From NCBI RefSeq assembly GCF_001010355.1, contig NZ_JPLA01000001.1:1-64000 (forward strand): a DNA stretch of 64,000 nt. Reading direction: 5' to 3'. Source of the DNA: Dyella japonica DSM 16301. Lineage in GTDB: Bacteria; Pseudomonadota; Gammaproteobacteria; Xanthomonadales; Rhodanobacteraceae. Both the position numbers and the translations under genes were made by a program. Positions within the stretch are counted from its first letter, which is position 1. Every line of letters begins with the position of its first letter. The notes under the pieces are model-generated. The model had not been told where the DNA came from. It did not search any database and worked only from the letters and a program-made list of their open reading frames with translations. Positions 61,305-64,000 of this stretch are shown here, piece after piece.

Positions 61305-62105
61305 GTGCATCCGTTTTCGGTTTTTGATCCACTCCGCCGGCACAGGTTGCTCCTGTGGGAAATGACAAAGCGTGACATTTCCGCCCGGTATAAAGGCTCT
61401 TATCTTGGAATGCTCTGGGCGGTGCTCATGCCGCTCGCCATGCTCAGCATCTATTCCTACGTATTTGGAACCGTGTTTAAGTCCCGGTGGAGCGCTGGCG
61501 ATCCGCAGTTGCCGTTCCCGATCATCCTCTACTCCGGGCTTATCGTTTTCAACTTTCTTGCGGAGTGCGTGAATCGCGCGCCAACGCTCGTCACGCTCTC
61601 ACCCAATCTCGTCAAGAAAACGGTCTTCCCTATCGTGATCCTGCCATGGATGGCGATGATTACCGCAACTATCAATTCCATCATCAGTGTCGCCATTCTG
61701 TTGGTGGGTGAATGGCTGCTTGTCGGACACGTGCCGGTCACCGCGCTGTTGTTCCCATTCGTATTGCTGCCTGTCGCGCTTGTCGCGCTCGGGACGGGCT
61801 GGTTTCTTTCGTCCCTCGGCGTTTATGTGCGTGATATCGCGCAACTGGTCGGGCTGTTGACGACCGCCCTGCTGTTCCTTACGCCAATCTTCTATCCACC
61901 CCTTGGGACGCCAGGTGCGCTTCGCGCATTCGCAGACTTCAATCCCCTCGCCACACAGGTGCAGTCCATGCGCGATGTCCTGCTTTGGGGGCAGCTTCCG
62001 AGTCTGACCAGTTTCGTGGTCGCCATGCTCGTAGGTTGGGCCGTGGCGTGGTTCGGGCTCGTGTGGTTCTCGAGAACCTCGGATGGTTTTGCCGATGTCC
62101 TTTGA
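61305..62105 (+). CDS. wzm: ABC-2 type polysaccharide/O-antigen export permease
   Basis: GTG 61305 with GAGG 9 bases upstream gives 266 residues, the usual Wzm length. The N-terminal cytoplasmic helix (HRLLLWEMTKRDISARYKGSYLGMLWAVLMPL) is the ABC2 membrane-family signature, followed by six membrane helices. It exports undecaprenyl-linked O-polysaccharide or a similar glycan to the periplasm with the ATPase encoded by the overlapping next gene. Confidence 0.92.
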   Translation: MHPFSVFDPLRRHRLLLWEMTKRDISARYKGSYLGMLWAVLMPLAMLSIYSYVFGTVFKSRWSAGDPQLPFPIILYSGLIVFNFLAECVNRAPTLVTLSPNLVKKTVFPIVILPWMAMITATINSIISVAILLVGEWLLVGHVPVTALLFPFVLLPVALVALGTGWFLSSLGVYVRDIAQLVGLLTTALLFLTPIFYPPLGTPGALRAFADFNPLATQVQSMRDVLLWGQLPSLTSFVVAMLVGWAVAWFGLVWFSRTSDGFADVL

Positions 62106-63597
62106 TCACGTCGTCCGCGTCGACCAGGCCAGCAAGTGCTTCCGCATTTACACGTCACCCTCCGATCGTCTGCGGCAGTATGGCGCGCGCTGGATGCAGC
62201 GGGCGCTGCCCAACATCGCGCAGCGTTGTCTTCCATCGGGCCTTGCGAACAAGACCTTTCATCGCGAGTTCTGGGCACTTCGAAATATTTCATTCGAACT
62301 GAAGCGCGGCGAAAGCGTAGGCATTCTCGGCATGAATGGCGCGGGCAAGTCAACGCTGCTGCAACTGGTGGCAGGCATCTTGAAGCCCACCTCCGGCCTC
62401 ATTGAGACAAACGGGCGCCTCGCGGGCCTGTTTGAACTGGGGTCTGGTTTCAATCCTGAATTCACGGGGCGCGAGAACGTGTTTCTGAATGCGGCCATGC
62501 TCGGCTTTTCGCGCACGGAAGTGCTCGAGCGCTTTGCCGCCATCGAACAGTTCGCCGGCATCGGCGACTTTATCGACCGTCCTGTCAAAACCTATTCCAG
62601 CGGCATGATGGTGCGCCTCGCGTTCGCCGTGCAGGTCCAACTCGAACCCGATGTGCTGATCGTTGACGAAGCGCTTGCGGTCGGTGATGCGCTATTCCAG
62701 AAGCGCTGCTATGCGCGCATCGAGCGCTTTCTGGCAGACGGAGGCAGCCTGTTGTTCGTATCGCACGATCAGGAGTCGGTGCGCACGTTGACCGACCGGG
62801 CGTTGCTGCTAAGGGACGGAGCGACCGTCTGTGAGGGCACTTCGTCGGAGGTGGTGCTCGAATATCGCCGCCTGCTTCACGAAGCTGAAAATGAGCAAGC
62901 ACGAAGCGTGCTGCAATACCTGTCGTCGGCGGCACGGGAGCGTGCTTCGGACATCGTCGCGACGCCAAAGTCGTCTGCCGAGCCTGCGGCAAAACCCGGC
63001 TCGACCCAAGCCAGCGCCGCGCTCGAACCAGGCGCACCGGCCCGCAGCCGAACGGGTGACATGTCGTTCGGCGACTTGGATGTAGAGATTCTGAGCACGG
63101 CAACGTTCGACGCGAAAGGTGCGCCCTGCGAACTGTTCTACCCAGGCGACGAGATCGATGTCAGGGTCCGCTACCGGGCCAACAAATCAGCCACGGGCTT
63201 GAACTTCGGCTTCCGGCTGCGCAACAAGGAAGGCGTAAAGCTGTATTCCGGCGGGACGTTCAACGAGGACCTGCTTGCATTGCCGGATAGTGCGACCCAC
63301 CGAACCTGGGATCGAGCTTTCGAGGAAGGCGAAGTGATCGAGCTGTCGCAGCGCTTCGAGTGCCGTCTTGGCGAAGGCTACTACGAGATTCAGTCTTACG
63401 CGGCTGAGGAAAAAATGATGGCTCCAGGGCACCAGCGCATGCTGCACTGGGTCGACGAGAGCGCGTTCTTCCGCGTGTCGATGAACAGAGCCGAGCGCTG
63501 GTACGGCGGTGTCGCGGACATACGGCCGGTGTGCCGCGTGACTCTGGTGGCGAACCATCGTGACCAAAGCCAAGGAGAACAGTTTGCGAGACATTGA
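62095..63597 (+). CDS. wzt: ABC transporter ATPase for O-antigen/polysaccharide export with C-terminal Wzt carbohydrate-binding domain
   Basis: ATG 62095 overlaps the end of wzm by 11 bases; 500 residues. The nucleotide-binding domain has Walker A GMNGAGKSTLL (about residue 80), signature YSSGMMVRLAFAVQ, Walker B DVLIVDEALAVGD and the switch His in LLFVSHD. After a Ser/Ala-rich linker (about 275-330) a Wzt-C beta-sandwich domain (about 335-480: ELFYPGDEIDVRVRYRANKSATGLNFGFRLRNKEG) recognises the terminal modification of the glycan. This C-terminal domain implies export of a chain-terminated polysaccharide. Confidence 0.94.
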   Translation: MSFDHVVRVDQASKCFRIYTSPSDRLRQYGARWMQRALPNIAQRCLPSGLANKTFHREFWALRNISFELKRGESVGILGMNGAGKSTLLQLVAGILKPTSGLIETNGRLAGLFELGSGFNPEFTGRENVFLNAAMLGFSRTEVLERFAAIEQFAGIGDFIDRPVKTYSSGMMVRLAFAVQVQLEPDVLIVDEALAVGDALFQKRCYARIERFLADGGSLLFVSHDQESVRTLTDRALLLRDGATVCEGTSSEVVLEYRRLLHEAENEQARSVLQYLSSAARERASDIVATPKSSAEPAAKPGSTQASAALEPGAPARSRTGDMSFGDLDVEILSTATFDAKGAPCELFYPGDEIDVRVRYRANKSATGLNFGFRLRNKEGVKLYSGGTFNEDLLALPDSATHRTWDRAFEEGEVIELSQRFECRLGEGYYEIQSYAAEEKMMAPGHQRMLHWVDESAFFRVSMNRAERWYGGVADIRPVCRVTLVANHRDQSQGEQFARH

Positions 63598-64000
63598 TCT
63601 AGCTCGCCGTCTCCTGTTGGCGTTCGGAGCGACCCGATTTGTCATAGTCGGCAGGCTCCCGGACGCGAGTCGAGCCTTACTCAACGACGCGGGCAGCGAG
63701 CTGTGCGACGGGTGGATGAGCGCATCTATCGCGAGCGCGCCGACATGTCTCGTGTGCGTCGACTTGAGTGACGAGGCACTGTCCCTGGCCCTGTCCGACC
63801 CGGCGGCCGCCCAGGCGAGCGGCATCTATATCCAGCACCGCGCAACGCCACAGGCAAAGTCGCTCGATATGCTGGAGCGGCTCTGCTTCGAGCTGGGCTA
63901 CCGCAAGCATCCGGCCTACCATCACCTGTTCGGCTATGCCGAACTGGAGTTGCAGTCGCCCGAGTTCGCCACGCTTTTGGAACCATTGGGCGGCGATACG
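63584..64000 (+). CDS. Hypothetical protein of the polysaccharide locus, truncated by the window end
   Basis: The frame opens at TTG 63584 (AAGGAG 7 bases upstream); GTG 63560 is an alternative. It overlaps the wzt stop and runs off the window, leaving 139 visible residues. Early strands VIVGRLP, LVCVDLS, IYIQHR and a later YHHLFGYAELE are seen. I cannot assign a family from this fragment; in this position a methyltransferase or glycosyltransferase that finishes the glycan is likely. Confidence 0.7.
   Translation, partial: MRDIDLARRLLLAFGATRFVIVGRLPDASRALLNDAGSELCDGWMSASIASAPTCLVCVDLSDEALSLALSDPAAAQASGIYIQHRATPQAKSLDMLERLCFELGYRKHPAYHHLFGYAELELQSPEFATLLEPLGGDT

Noticed and set aside
1-64000. 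CRISPR arrays, tRNA or rRNA genes, complete IS elements
   Set aside because: No regularly spaced repeats, no cloverleaf-like or rRNA sequence and no transposase were recognised by eye.

Overview
The window is a high-GC chromosomal segment that fits a Xanthomonadales gammaproteobacterium, most likely of the Rhodanobacteraceae/Xanthomonadaceae type (Dyella, Luteibacter, Rhodanobacter, Xanthomonas relatives). The reasons are the TonB-receptor/CAZyme architecture, the non-phosphorylative L-fucose pathway known from Xanthomonas, an inovirus-type Zot fragment, and a gammaproteobacterial-type dif site. No rRNA, tRNA or CRISPR array was recognised. This assignment is inference from gene content only.

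Region 1 (1-8.2 kb): the 3' part of a trimeric autotransporter adhesin, a secreted subtilisin-like protease, an orphan response regulator, a CGNR zinc-finger protein divergent from an RhtA-like exporter, and an aldo/keto reductase. Region 2 (8.2-42.8 kb) dominates the window and is a glycan harvest and catabolism locus. A minus-strand unit (IclR regulator, GH2 beta-mannosidase, GH125, GH92) diverges from fucP and a mutarotase. A six-gene minus-strand operon encodes L-fucose dehydrogenase, lactonase, 2-keto-3-deoxy-L-fuconate dehydrogenase, diketo-fuconate hydrolase, L-fuconate dehydratase and L-lactate dehydrogenase. Divergent from it is a plus-strand operon: glucokinase, GH2, GH29, GH18-like, GH20 and GH3. 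A second GH29, a BNR/sialidase-fold protein, a TonB-dependent receptor and a third GH29 follow. Together these look like a system that imports complex N-glycans, probably of plant type (core fucose, beta-xylose), strips them sequentially in the periplasm, and turns the released L-fucose into pyruvate and L-lactate and then into pyruvate. Related AT-rich palindromes lie in front of iclR/fucP, the fucose operon/glk operon and the TonB receptor, which suggests one IclR-type regulon.

Region 3 (42.8-45.3 kb) is a decayed filamentous-phage (inovirus) remnant: a 5'-truncated zot, a tiny overlapping hydrophobic ORF, an AT-rich two-TM protein, and small phage-like ORFs. It ends exactly beside a dif-like XerCD site at 45243-45270, so the replication terminus of the chromosome should lie in this window.

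Region 4 (45.3-60.5 kb) is a mixed accessory/housekeeping stretch: thioesterases, a HabB-like membrane protein, cysK divergent from a MocR-type regulator across a perfect inverted repeat, an MBL-fold lactonase-like enzyme, TMEM175-like channel, LysR, a ParS/MbcA-like protein, HD protein, DUF2892, an HSL-type esterase, an MscS channel with a cyclic-nucleotide-binding domain, and a secreted hypothetical pair. Region 5 (61.3 kb to the end) starts a polysaccharide export locus: Wzm/Wzt ABC transporter and a truncated downstream gene.
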